Below are positions 38,036-50,692 of a DNA stretch of 64,000 nucleotides, in pieces; the stretch's first letter is position 1; each line of letters begins with the position of its first letter. Under the pieces are notes generated by a model. It made no database searches. It was not told the origin of the DNA and was given only the letters and a program-made list of their open reading frames with translations. The stretch spans positions 81,969,095 to 82,033,094 of the forward strand of contig CM038228.1 in the NCBI GenBank assembly GCA_021442155.1. The letters are read 5' to 3'. This DNA comes from Cymbidium sinense (lineage: Eukaryota > Streptophyta > Magnoliopsida > Asparagales > Orchidaceae). The position numbers and the translations under genes were made by a program.

Positions 38036-40798
38036 TAGAAGATTTTAGAAGAGCATCTATGGTGGCTGTGTTTAGAAATACTGAAAAGGTAGGATCATAT
38101 TAAATTTTGCTTTAACTCATATTTAATAATTATTAATATTTTATTTAAGAAAAGAGATGAGTAATTATCACTTATATGAATGAATCAAATAAAACATAGA
38201 TTGACTTTCTAATAAGAAAAATAGATTATTTAGATTGTAAAGATTGCAAAGTCATTCTAGATGAAATTTTAAGTACCTAGTATTGACTATTGGTTTTGGA
38301 TCTTAAATTGAAGGGTTGGAAAGTTAAAAATAAATCAAAATATTGTGCTAAGATTATATGAGAATACTTAAAAAATACTAATAAAAATATTTTTAAGAGT
38401 AAGCTACAAGTCTTAGAATTTGTGATGTTATAGGAAGTTAATTTTATGTGCAAAAAAGTACCAAGTGATTAAACAAGTTACAAAAAAATGTATTTAGAGA
38501 ATCAAAAGAAAAACTCATATTAGTAAAAACAGTTGGCGGTGAAGCCAAGATGTACAAGAAATGATAAAAAATAAGAAACTTTTTTAAAACTTGATTTAGA
38601 TATAAAAATTTGGAAAATTGAGAAAGATATAAAATAACATAGAGATTCTAAGAAAATATTATGTGATGCAGAGAATTTTACTTTTAATGATTTATATAAT
38701 AAACTAGATACTAAAGAAGACAAAAGTTGTATGTATAAGTTAGTCAAATAAATAGATAGGAGAAGTAAAGATTTAGTTTAAGTGAAGTGCACTAAGGATA
38801 AAGATCAATAATTATTTTTCTTAGAAGAAGATATTTAATATAGGTGAATGAGATATTTTGATAAATTTTTTTAATAAGGTTGTGATAATACAATTTACTT
38901 TAGTAACTTTAATACCCTAAATGAAAATAGAGATTTTTATTTTTATTGACGACAACAACAACAACAACAACAATAAGCCTTTATATCACTACGTGGGGTC
39001 GGCTACATGAATCCTTCGTTTTTTTGTGTCCTATTATGTGTCAAATTCTCATTTAATTCAAGTATACTAAGGTCATTTTTTAAACATCTTAACCAAGTCT
39101 TTTTAGGTCTACTTCTACCTTTCTTAACATAAAGCAAATATAATGCATCTACTCTTCTAAGTCATCTGACGATTGACGCGTTTTATGTGGCCAAAAGCGA
39201 TTTCTAATCTTATCACTGAGCTAATCTAACTTTTTCCGAACATACTCATTTCACATTTTATCTCTAAGAGTAATGCCACTCATCCACCAGATTTTATTTT
39301 TATTGGCGTATTAGTAAAATTAAAATTGGAGAGGCTTTAAAGAACATGAAGTGTGCATAGCAGGACCTGATGATATTCTAATAAAAGTGTGAAATGCTTA
39401 GGAGATCAGAGAATTTCATGACTTACTAATCCTTTTATATTATTTTAAAGATTAAGAATATGCCAGATGAGGGGGGAAATAGCTTGTTAGTTCATCTTGT
39501 TAGTTCATATTTTTAAGAATAAAGATGATGCGCAAGAGTGCAAATTATAGAGAAATTAAGTTAATGTAACATACATTAAATTATGGAAGAGAGTAATTGA
39601 GCAAAGGTCATGACGTGATACAAAAGTTTCTTAAAATCAGTCTGATTTCATACTTGGAAGGTCTACTATGGATGCTATATACTTGTTGAGAGATTTGATG
39701 GAGTAGTACAGAGAAATTAAGGATGATCCACATATGATATTTATTAATTTAAAGAAAACATATGATAAAGTTCCAAGAGAAATGTTTTGTAGAGGTCTAG
39801 AAAAGAAAAGAGTTAATATTTGCTTATATTTAAGTCATTATTGATATGTATGCTGGAGATGTTACTTGTGTTTAAACATAAGGAGGATTGACCAAGCATT
39901 TTCCCATTTTAGTTGGATTACATCAAAAATTGGCTTTAAGCCCATATTTTTTTGCTTTAGTTATGGATGTTCTTACTGACATTTACAAAAGGATGTGCCT
40001 TGGTGTATGTTTTTTGTTGATGATATTCTTCTTGTTGATAAGACTAGAGAGAGTTCAAAGAAACTTGAATGGTAGAGGTCAACCTTAAAGTCTAAAGTCT
40101 TTCGTTTGAGTAGATCTAAAATAGAATACATGGAGCATAATTTTAGTGATAAAAGATCTAGTGGTGGAGTTGTGGCAATGGATGATCAAGTCATTAAAAA
40201 TAACGAATGTTTTAGATATCTTACATCTATCTATTGTTCAAAGTGATGGTGAAATAGATAGGGATGTTATTAGTAGAATTCAAGTTAGGTTGTTGAAGTG
40301 GAAGAATGCATCAGGCCTGTTGTGTGATAGAAAAGTATTACTTATACTTAAGAGAGAATTTTATAAGATGGTGGTGAGACATGTAATGCTTTATGGTTTA
40401 GAATGTTGGTCAATAAAAGAGAAGCATAAATATAAGTGTTGCAGAGATGAGGATGCTTAGGTAGATGAGTGGCTTTACACTTAGAGAAGAAATACGAAAC
40501 AAATATATACGTAAAAAGTTTGGAGTAGCTCTAGTGGCAGATAAAATTAGAGAGAGTCACCTTAGATGGTTTGGTCATATAAAGTGTTAGTCGTCTGTTG
40601 ACCCAATTAAGAGAGTAGATTTATTATATTTGACCTATGTTAAGAAAGATAGAGCTAGACTTAAAAAGTCTTGATTAGGAAGTATAAAAAAATGTCCTTA
40701 TTTTATTAGAAATAAATTTGAATTTGACACTTAATAGGATACAATGGAGAAGAAGAATTCATGTAGCCGACTACATAGTGGGATAAAGGCTGTTGTCA
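38036..40798 (+). mobile_element. RTE-clade LINE inside the hAT element, 5'-truncated
   Basis: Matches the other RTE copies from the end of the endonuclease (..GCTGTGTTTAGAAATACTG.., 38060) to the 3' end (GTAGCCGACTACATAGTGGG, 40765-40785), where the TTG tail is almost gone. Reverse-transcriptase text includes ALVMDVLTDIYKRM and C..FLLMIFFLLIRLERVQ (about 39955-40060). The C-terminal part includes ISRIQVRLLKWKNASGLLCD and MVVRHVMLYGLECWSIKEKH (about 40270-40430). It is itself interrupted by an antisense RTE piece at 38952-39289. Confidence 0.87.
38952..39289 (-). mobile_element. RTE 3' fragment nested antisense inside another RTE, about 19-base TSD
   Basis: A 338-base piece in the opposite orientation begins (on +) with (ACA)n and AGCCTTTATATCACTACGTG, the complement of the RTE tail. 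It is flanked by near-identical duplications: GATTTTTATTTTTATTGACG at 38932-38951 and GATTTTATTTTTATTGGCG at 39290-39308. Removing one copy restores the host RTE text seen in its relatives. The truncated 5' end and TTG tail are classic target-primed reverse transcription. Confidence 0.9.
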
Positions 40799-43082
40799 TT
40801 TATGGGCTTTGAAAATGCCACCTCCTTGATCCCTTAATTAAGAGAGTTTGATTTGTTGTTGGTCAAAATTCAGAAGGCACATGAAATTGTAGATAAAACA
40901 CTACTCAGAGATTTCACTCTCATTTTATGGGGACTTTAAATCTAGTTTTAGGTTTTCTATGGACAACACTTATAGTTAATTACCCCTTCCAAAGGTGAGA
41001 GAGAAGTTTTGATTAAGATTACTCATTAAGTCATTAATTACTTAGCGTATAGTAACAACAAATGCAGTTTAAAACTTGAAAAATTTATCACTCTAAACTT
41101 AAAGCTGATGGTGAGTAAAATGATGATGCGCCTGATCAAAATTCTATGATTTTTCCATTCCGAACTGTCATGATCTCTAATGTACTTAGTAAGAGGAGGT
41201 AATTTGATCGAAGATTGTCGATAGCATTTATTTCGTCAAGGACCTTGTAGACTTTAGGTTGTGTTTGTCTAAAATAATAATTTTAAGACAATTTAACTAA
41301 TAAATAACTTTTTCTCAATCAGGTGCATCATATAGTTTACAACTTAAGGGGCAAAGCCATTAAGGAATATACGAGCTACAACCGTGATTGTAATTTAATA
41401 GTATCATTTATGGGTGAACCATCCGGTTAGAGGATTTTGGTCATAACAGTTACTTTTTATGGTGTCATTTAAGGGGCAAAATCATGTAGATTAGAGAATA
41501 AGGTCATGTTCTTATTAGCGTGAGATTTGTTGAGAATGAATATAGAATTGCACTTGCCTTTATATTAGTTTCTTTGTGGGCTAGAATTTTTCTAAATTGT
41601 CATCGACGATAAACAATTATGAATGGATGGATGGATTTTTTTAAAAGTTATTTTACTTGATGAATTTCATTTGAACATTATTAACTTAGTGACTCATCAA
41701 AATTCTTGCATTTAATTTAGGTCAGTTTGATTTAGAACTTTGAGCATATTTTGATGATCATATCTTCTTCAGTTGAGATATTCATTCAACATGGTCATTA
41801 ATGAGGTACAAACATTGTCAACTCTGCTTAAGGATCGGGCCTGTTGGTAAAACTTGTAATTGTGTTTTTGGGCTTAACATCCAGAGTTTACATTTTGATT
41901 ATGAAATTTATTGATTAAGGCTTTCAATGATCATTTGAAAATGTGAAAATAAATTTCTCTTTATAAGGGATTAACATTTAATTTTCTGTCAGTTTTGTCA
42001 ACTCTTGTTCTCGTAAGAAAAAAAAAGATTGTAATGGTTAAGTAGTGGATTTACAACTTAATTTTGTAGGCAAAACGACTTGTTATAAGTATGCACAAGC
42101 ATCTATTTTTAAAATTTGAATAAATGCACATACATTTTCAAAATAATAATAATTTTATCAAGACATTGTATGTTTCTTAGAGTATAGTTAATTTAAATTG
42201 ATTTTGTATGTAGTTTGTGTGGCATCTTCAGACACTAAGTTTATGAGATTCACATATGCTAGGGCACATGTGGGCGTATTTTCAACTTCACTGATTTTCG
42301 TGTAGTTTGGAAGATTTATACACTTTTTGAGGCATCTAAAGCTAAGCTTAAAAAATATCTCGTAAGTATTTGCACACCTATTGAGACATTAGTGAATAAA
42401 TTCTACCTCATGAGACATAATTTTTTTTGCCATTTGCACTCAACTCAATGCAATAGGTTTACCCACAAGACCACATCGTGATGTGTGTGCAAAACTCATT
42501 TCATTGAAAACTTTGATCATGGGCATGCATTTTAATGCGATGAGTTTGAATATGAGATTGCCCCATAATGCGTGTAAGTGTTCATTCAAAACATATATCA
42601 ATGCTTTCTGTCAATTTGCATGATATTTTATGGATCCGGTAGTGTAAAGTGTTTTAGCTTTTGTTCAAGCATTTAAAATAATATTTCTTGTGTGAACGAG
42701 AGGTTGAGGGGTACCAGTGTTGATGGTTTGGAGAATGAACTAAGATTGTGCGCGGGAGACAGACAAGACAGCGGTTGGGTTGGAGCCACTAACATCAACG
42801 GGGTTGGAATCGTGTGTTGACGGTGAGGTTGAGATGAGCTGGAGATTCTCCTTTTTTTCTTCGACAGTTCAAAGTTGCTTGGAGTTGAGATGAAGAGACG
42901 AAGCGTGCACTAATCATTATTAAATTGATCTGGCTTGCTCGATATTCGCGCCTCACACTACAAAAGCGCACGATAGCATGCTTCACATGTGTAGTGTGCT
43001 TTTCGAGTCATGACTGTACAACTAAGTACCCCGTACATGCTTCACTTCGCTTCGATTAGGAAGCACACTTTTAAAAACACTG
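40799..43082. other. Right part of the hAT element, no open coding sequence
   Basis: Apart from the dispersed repeat at 40855-41240 this is AT-rich with no readable transposase exon. The last 400 bases are richer in GC and in GAAGC/GCTTC motifs up to the terminal inverted repeat. Confidence 0.6.
40855..41240 (+). repeat. Dispersed repeat, copy 1 (copy 2 at 63620-64000)
   Basis: Shares a long co-linear stretch with 63620-64000: TTTCA.T.TCATTTTATG, AGTTAATTACCCCT.CCA, AATT.CTTAGCGTATAGTA, AAATGATGAT, CCTAATCAA/CCTGATCAA, GGAGGTAAT..GATC. Non-coding. It lies within the hAT element, so it either inserted there or belongs to the element's internal sequence. Confidence 0.7.
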
Positions 43083-43090
43083 CTTTTAAG

Positions 43091-46000
43091 TTGGATCGCT
43101 ATAAGCAGTGGAAAGTTAATGGCACTGTGGAATGCCAAACTAGCCTATTGTATTTCATGTGTATAAGGTAAATAATTGTTTATCCAAAATACATCTTCTA
43201 GAAATGTTTGATAACATAATCATGCACTTAAAATTTCATCAATACAATAGGTTAAAATAATCACTCGATGAGCTGTCAATTTAATCGTAGATTATCACAT
43301 TTCTCTAATTTATTTAATCTATCAGCTATACAAAATTGATCTTACTTTAGTCCTTGGGAGACCATTGTTGATCAATTTTGTATAGTTAAGAAACTATATT
43401 GAAGAAATTTGATACTTTAGGATTAAATTAGTTATATATAAATAGTTGGGAGATTATTTTGGAATTTAAGTATAATAATAATAATTTTAAATAGCATAAT
43501 TACTTAATTTGTTAGATTTTTCATTACTTATTTTCACTATTATTATTCTTCAACTTATAACTTTAAAACAACATATATTATGTTCAGAAAATGTTTTCTT
43601 GATTAATAGTTGGGTAAGGATGATGATGATGATGAGGAGGAGAATATGTAAAATATAAATTACCTCAAATGTGTTTATAAATGCAATTGAAACTTCTAAC
43701 AAAACTCTAGATTGAAACTAACAAAATTTTAAAACTATAACTTCTGATTGAAATTTTGAAATCAAAATTGCATTTTCAAGCCACGCATATAGGTTTATGG
43801 TTCACAAAGGAAAACCTAGGATGATGCATAAATGCTCGTTGAAAAAAACAATATTGTCTACTAACTCACAGCACAGGAAAAAATTAGTTTCTTTGATAAA
43901 AAAAGATTGCATAGAATTTGCTCTAAACAATAATTCAAAGATCACTATTATATGAACTTTCAGTAGAAAATCTGAACAAAATAAAATATGTAATGATTAC
44001 GACTCACATCTCTAAAGAAAAATCACATTGTAGTAGACTTGATTAATTTTAATTGCACAAGCAAATCCGAGCACGAAGTACATAGTTGAAAAAGAACAAT
44101 GATATAAGTCACGAAAGATCATCTCTGTCTCATGCCGATAAAAGAAATATTCTTAAAATTTGTCGTTGAGACAACTCAATCGATGATTTGCATCCAACAG
44201 GAAATCTGGAATTCTATGAACCACAAATTAATTTTACATAATTTGCAGTTTTATAAAATCCCAAAAAACAATAATTCAGCGGTTTTTTATTTTCACCTAG
44301 CACAAAACAACTTCATCCAGAACTAGAAATAGAGGAACAAGGGATTTAAATTCCAGCTACAACGTAGAGATACGAGCATAGAAGGAAATCACTCTGTTTA
44401 GGTCCTCTACAGGAGAATATCGGTTTTGAAAGAGAATCACCTCATTAACTGTAGTACACAGCGTGAATAGAAGGAAATTGAGAACAGGAGTTCGGTGGAA
44501 ATCGCATTACATGTGAAATACATCTCTCTAACTAATGACAAGTGCTTTAAGTTGAAAGCAACATAGTATGGTGATAGAAACTCTAACCTAAGATAAAAGT
44601 TGCAATCAACACGAACAACTACAATTATAGTGATCAGATTCAATAAATCTCATAATTTCATGCTAGAATGATTCATCTGCTATTGGAACAAGGGTCTTTT
44701 GGCCGAAGCTACAATAAACTATCAATCAGAAGAGAATAATAGCCACAATTTATAGTTCCCTGTTGTCTAATCTACAATGCGACCAACTATGTGAAATATG
44801 GATGGAATTCTGCATCAGTCTGCTTTACTTAAAAAAGTTTGCTCTAAGGAATTGAACATTTGATATTCATCAAGAAAATTTGAGCATAAATGCATAAAAT
44901 AATCTATGAATCATCACAAGTTGGTTCATCATACTAGTATAAGATATCTTTGAGATTCACTTTCATTAGTGGATACAATCTCATCATTAAGAATAGCTTT
45001 TGTAGCAAAAGAACAACAACAACAACAACAAGCAAAATCAGATTTATGAGAAATATGTTTGGTTTGGATATGAATTCATAAGGAGATAGAATGGCAATAT
45101 ATTCAGGAGAAAAAGCCAAATTAAATTTATCATGGACGAGAGTAATATTAGAACTTTTAAAAATTTTAATTTATAAGCACTTGTCCTAATGTGATGTATG
45201 ATTTTATATGATCACATCTTTCTTGCACTTGTCCTAATGCATGAACCATAGATGAGTAGTAGGATCACACACTAAATCCATGCGCCAAGCGAAACATGCG
45301 AGGGGAATCATACGAGCTTAATATGATGACGAGTAGGCGGAATGCATGCCAATAGAGGTGTAAGGAGGAATGCTTGCTAGCTCTTCCAGGAGAAAGTAGT
45401 TCCAAAGTGCAGGATGAATCACAGGATGAACACCTTAGAGGGATAGTTTGGGTGAACTTGAGAGCTTAGATACCAAATCTGATGCGAGATGTCTTAAGAT
45501 ATAATGTTCAATCATACAAACCTAGGATGAAATCAACAAAAGCACATGCAAAAGATCCTAATTTGCAATCCACCAACTCTTTGGTCATGTAAGGTTTAGT
45601 TTCTTTTTTTGATATATCAAAAATCACATATAACTCACTCCCAGACCTGAAATATGAACTCTTATTAGAAAATCTAAAAACAAAATAAAATAATATAACA
45701 ATTTGTATTCACCCTAAAAAAATAGATTATAATAGAGTTGGCCAAAACTCAATCACATATGCAAAACCACTCACAAAGTGATAGATGAAAAAGAAATAGT
45801 ATAGAAAGTCACCAATGAAGATCTAAGCCTTACACAGGCATAAGGAGAAGCTTCGTTAGACTTGGTCGCACAAAGATTTTGCATTATACTTTTGAGAGAA
45901 TAGGGAGTTTTATTTAAGCATTGAGTGAATTTTACATGCATAGAGATCCATTTATAATCAGACTTAAGACTGATAATTAAGAGTTTCACAGAATTCCAAT

Positions 46001-46742
46001 CCAACATAAAACAACATATTCAGTCTCCAGCTACACCATAGAACCGGAAAATGAAACAGTGGACCCAAATCTCAGCTATAATGATTGAATACGGTCATAT
46101 AGCAAACCACCTAGCCAATTGTTTTCTACAGGAGAATTTGAGCATTGAAAGAAAGAACCAGCCGCATCAGCTATGTACACATACTTTGAATATAAAGAAA
46201 TTGGTAGGAGGTAGGCGCCAATTGCCATGAACTTGAAAAAGTTATTTTAATTTCTGCCATCTTCGATCACATATGCAAAAGCACTCCCTAATCAGCAGCA
46301 ATCACAACATGCTGCAAGAAGCACACTAAACTGATACCAAACCATTAACTTCATAAAATAAAGCTGCCATCACCTACAACGCCTGAGATGGGAACAACTG
46401 AATCCTTTGATCTCATGCTACAGTTATGCAACAGCTGTAGGAGTAGAGGACCCGCACTGAAGCTAAAGTCAACTAGCGATCAGGAGAGAGTGACAAACTT
46501 AAGTTGCATCTAGCTTTGGGAAACATAGGGGAGATTTCTACATGAGGCCTATTTATCAATAATTTAAAATATCAATTTCAGGTATTTTGACAAATATATA
46601 CATAAATTGAAAACTGAAACTTACAAAGAAAAATGATCACAACAAAAAATTGAGTTAAATTCACTAAATTTTCTTGCTTATTTTAGTTTCTATGAAAGTT
46701 AAATCAAAACTAGAAACATTAATAATTATTTAATGTATTAAT
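43091..46742. other. Intronic DNA without a gene
   Basis: AT-rich, stops in all frames. A perfect 16-base inverted repeat (CTATACAAAATTGATC, 43326-43341; complement at 43370-43385) could form a hairpin with a 28-base loop. Two loosely similar stretches (about 43900-44500 and 45640-46500; ATGAACT.TTAGTAGAAAATCT.., CTCCAGCTACA, CTACAGGAGAAT) suggest an old duplication about 1.75 kb apart. An (AAC)n run lies at about 45010-45032. Confidence 0.5.
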
Positions 46743-46747
46743 CTCCA

Positions 46748-48376
46748 TATGACTACCGGAGGCTTGGAATATCAGCGAGAGCACGGTCGGACGGATAAAA
46801 GAAAAACTTACATGTCTTCAAATTTTTAATAAAATCTTCAATCATTCAAGAGCCTTCTGATAACGATGATTTATGATTTGTCACATATATATATATCTTA
46901 AAGTTATGAAATACACTTTAAACATAATTCGACATAATTACGTAATTCATATCTCAAGTCTCCCGATAAATATGACTTTTCTAAAAAAATTTAAGCTAAC
47001 AAATGAATATAATTTGGGTTAATTATCTTTACAATATAGTAACAAGAAGGTGAAGTAGTATCGATCGGTTTGTTGTCGCATATACGTAAAAGAAATTTGT
47101 TCAAATAATCAAACATATATGAGGTAGGTATCATAAACTTTTCATATGAACTTTACTTTATATTTATCACCCGTCTTGGAGTCACTGTCAAAATTTTTAC
47201 CAATACTCATCCAAACGACAATTAGTAATTATCATTATTATTTGTCAAATCATTTGAATTTATCATTACGTGCGTACATTCGTCTGCACTATAAGGGGTG
47301 AACTCGACTTTCAACAGCATCTCATTCATCATACAATTATGCATCGCGTTAATTCATAATTAATGATAAATCGCTTAACTTTATAACATAATGACGATAT
47401 GATCGCGTTCAAGTTATTATCCAAACGTGAAAAACATTAAACTATATCACAATTTATGAAGAAGTAAAAAATCACAACTCGTAGAAAAGTCATAATCGTA
47501 TACGTCATTCATCATAAAAAATTAAAGATATTTTTTATCATGTGAGACATAATTACTCTTTAACTGCTTCTTCTTGAATCTTCTTTCCTTTAACGCTTCC
47601 TTCTTTAATTAAAATTCCTATAAAATAAAATATTAAGTGTTAAAGTGACTTAATATATTCCATTAAATGATTATCATACCCCCTTAAAATGATTCTAATT
47701 TAATTAACATACTATAGATAAATTTTATTCTCATTTAGTGTTTAGCATTTCTCTTAAAATAATTTTTTTATCTAATTAACGATAATATAACTTAGCATAG
47801 GTTCAAAGTTTTATTAAATTTGAAATCATATTTCATATGTGAGGTTTAATACTTAAATTACTTAACTTTGATTCATCATACATATTCCTAATTTACATTT
47901 CTTGTTGAAATTTATAAACCCTAAGTCAAAATTATGAACCTAAATTAAAAGATTTGAGATACTAATATTAACATAAAATTTCAATTAAAATAACTATATA
48001 TCTTATTTACCTCTCCTCGACTTATGTCCTAAGACCCGTGTCCTAAGTCGCCTGCCCCCTCCTCTGCACTCGAGGGGCTCGTTCAGCTAGGCTCCCTCCT
48101 CCTCTCTCATTCGGCTCAGCTCAGGTGAGGCGGTGAGCCTCACTCGGCTAGGACACGCAACTCCTTCTTCTTCAGCCGACGACACCCGTAAGATTCACGC
48201 ACTCCTCCTTCCTCCTCTTGCAACGTCAGGGTAGTGAGTCTCCTCTTCTTCTCCTTCCTTTCTCCCTCTCTCGCGTGTTTTGAGAAACCGACTCCCCCTT
48301 GGGTTTCTTTTCTTTCTTTCCGCGGTGGTTGCAAAATTTTCTTTTATTATTATTATTATTTTTCTCGGTTATTACA
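46748..48376 (+). mobile_element. Solo LTR, about 1.63 kb, TSD CTCCA
   Basis: Identical CTCCA at 46743-46747 and 48377-48381 bounds a non-coding segment that starts TATGACTACCGGAGGCTTGG and ends CTCGGTTATTACA. It is a relative of the solo LTR at 3825-6071 (shared ACTTGGAATAT/GCTTGGAATAT, GCGAGA, CGGTCGGACGG and GGTTATTACA). Its first base pair has lost the TG of the family start. A pyrimidine-rich, more GC-rich part lies at 48030-48340. Confidence 0.82.
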
Positions 48377-48694
48377 CTCCATGCTTCTTCACTCTATTCG
48401 TGCAAAACAAACATGTAAATAAAAGTATTTAGTGATAATCATTCATCCTTGCCTGTACTGTCTTTGTTAGAATTGTATCTTCTGTTTATTCTTTTATGAA
48501 CAGAAGTATTATTATCTTGTGTGTGAACCAGTAACTAACATATTTACTTGGTTTTCTGTTTATTTCATCATGAGTTCTTGCTTTCATTTTGTATCTTGTT
48601 TTTATTCTAAACTCTTGAGCCTAGAAAAATTTTAAAGTTTTTGAATTATTGTATGTTTATTGCAGTTCAACTCAGCCATGGCTCTTGTGCTAGC

Positions 48695-50690
48695 CATTGT
48701 TTTTTGAAGCATAGTATTTAATTTTTTTTGCAATTGGAACACTATAGAAATAAAATTTAAAAAGGAGTAAAAACGTGATATATAATCACGTTTTTTAGAA
48801 AATTTCAATTCACATTTTTAATTTTTTAATTTTTAATTAATATTTATATAATTAATTATTTTTTTATTTTTTATTTTATAATTTTAATTTTAAATTATTT
48901 TAATATTATAATTTAATTATATTTATTAATAAATTATTATTTGATTTTTTATGTGTGAGGCAATTAAGATAATTTTGTTATAATATTTTATTTAATGATT
49001 TTATAATTTTTCTCTATGATGAAAATATTATAAATTTAAATTTTGAATCTTAATTTTACAGTTAAATAATTATTATGTAATTTATAAATTTAATTAAAAT
49101 GTAATATTTCTTGATAAAATTCACTTAAAATAATATAAATGTTATAAATTAATTATTGATAATGAATAAAAATAAAGTTAAACTTATCAAAAATTAAAGT
49201 AAAATCATATGCTATACTTCTTTTTTTATTGAATGAATCAAAATTTAAAAGTTGGTTGACTTACAAATTACAATAAAATTTGAATTTTAAAATAATAAAT
49301 TAATTTAGTCCAATCTTATTGAATTTATAAAATATTTTTAAATTTTAAAATAATTTAAATGAAAAATTAGCATTAAATTCTTTTAAATAATAGCTCAATA
49401 AGAACTTAAGAGCAACTGCAAATGCTTTTAAAGGAAAACCAGCTCAAGAAAAATATTAAACAAAATAGAACAAGAACCTAATTTGATCTATATATTCAAC
49501 TCATGAATGAATTACTAGGAAATTTTGCCAGGAGAGAGTTAATATTATTGTGATGCTAATTTGTTTCTTTAAAATTATATTAAATTTAGAAAATATTTTA
49601 TAAATTTTGATAAGATTAGACTAGAATAATTTATTGTTTTAAAATTCATATATTATGGTAATTTGCAAGACAACCGACATTTAGCTTTTAATTCATTTAA
49701 TTGGAAAAAAAATGAAGTATAGCATGTGATTCTTACTTTAATTTTTGGCAAAAAAATTTATTTATTTATTCATTATCAAAATTAATTTATAGTATTTAGA
49801 TTATTTTAAGTTAATTATATCAAAAAAAAATATTAAATTTCAATTACATTTATAAATTACATAATAATTATTTAATTTTTAAAGTTAGATTTAAAATTGG
49901 GATTATAATAATTTTATTCAATGACTTATGGTGCAGAATGTTGGCCAATAAAAGAAGCATAAGACTAAGTTAAGTGTTACAGAGATGATGATGCTTAGGT
50001 GGATGAGTGGCTTTACTCTTAGAGATAGAATGCAAAATGAGTATATTGGAAAAAAGTCCAGTGGCAGATAAGATTAGACAGAGTTGTCTTAGATGGTTTG
50101 GCCACATAAAGCGGTCGGCCGTCCAATGATCCGATTATGAGAGTAGATGCATTAAATTTGCCTTATGTTAAGAAAAGTAGAGGTAGATCTAAAAAGACTT
50201 GGTTAAGATGTATAAAAAATGATCTTAGTATACTTGATTTAAATGATAATTTGACACATAATAGGACACAATGGAGACGAAGGATTCATGTAGCCGACCC
50301 CACCTAGTGGGTTTAAGGCTTGTTGTTGTTGTTGTTGTTGTATAATAATTTTATTATAGAAAAAAAACTATAAAGTCATTAAATAAGGAAAAATAATAAT
50401 AAAGTATTAAAAATTAAATTATCTTAGTTACCTCACTCATAAAAAATCAAATAATAGTTTATTAATAATTATAATTAAATTGTAATATAAAAATAATGTA
50501 AAATTAAAGTTATAAAATATAATAAATAAAATAATTAATTATATAGATATTATTAAAAAAAATTAAAAACGTCTTCACATTTCTTGAAAACGTGATTGTA
50601 TATCACGTTTCAGCTCCTTTTTTTAATTTTATTTCTATAGTGCTCCAATTGCAAAAAAAAATTAAATACAGTGCTTTTTTTAAAATTTAG
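48695..50690. mobile_element. Large inverted-repeat (foldback) element in SCAR intron
   Basis: The left arm (about 48705-49380) and right arm (about 49545-50690, minus a later LINE) are reverse complements along nearly their whole length. Shared text includes GTATTTAATTTTTTTTGCAA, CACTATAGAAATAAAATT, AACGTGATATA.AATCACGTTTT, TTATTTGATTTTTTATG.GTGAGG and AAATTAAAGTAA.A. The central loop is only about 160 bases. Small internal hairpins such as AACGTGATATATAATCACGTT repeat the theme. No coding sequence is present. Exact ends and target-site duplication were not resolved; a non-autonomous DNA transposon is likely. Confidence 0.8.
49919..50340 (+). mobile_element. RTE LINE 3' fragment inserted in the foldback's right arm, 15-base TSD
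   Basis: Flanked by exact TATAATAATTTTATT at 49904-49918 and 50341-50355. It begins ATGACTTATGGTGCAGAATG, matches the last 420 bases of the RTE family, and ends GACCCCACCTAGTGGG..(TTG)n. It includes the readable C-terminal block R.RWFGHIKR-like and RRRIHVADPT. The long exact duplication and intact tail make it one of the youngest insertions here. Confidence 0.93.
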
Positions 50691-50692
50691 CC

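Larger units (their letters stand above)
35114..43082 (-). mobile_element. hAT DNA transposon (DUF659 type), 8-base TSD
   Basis: Identical eight-base duplications CTTTTAAG flank the element at 35106-35113 and 43083-43090. Its ends are CAGTGTTTTCAAAGC (left) and the complement of CTTTTAAAAACACTG (right), that is CAGTGTTTTTAAAAG, a hAT-type terminal inverted repeat. The eight-base duplication and the antisense transposase remnant inside (35340-37760) agree with the hAT superfamily. About 2.75 kb of its length is a later RTE insertion. The right subterminal part has many GAAGC/GCTTC motifs typical of transposase-binding ends. Confidence 0.92.

Noticed and set aside
45010..45032. (AAC)n run as the tail of another antisense RTE
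   Set aside because: It is not followed by the AGCCTTTATCCCACTA end that every other RTE tail here carries, so it is treated as a simple repeat.
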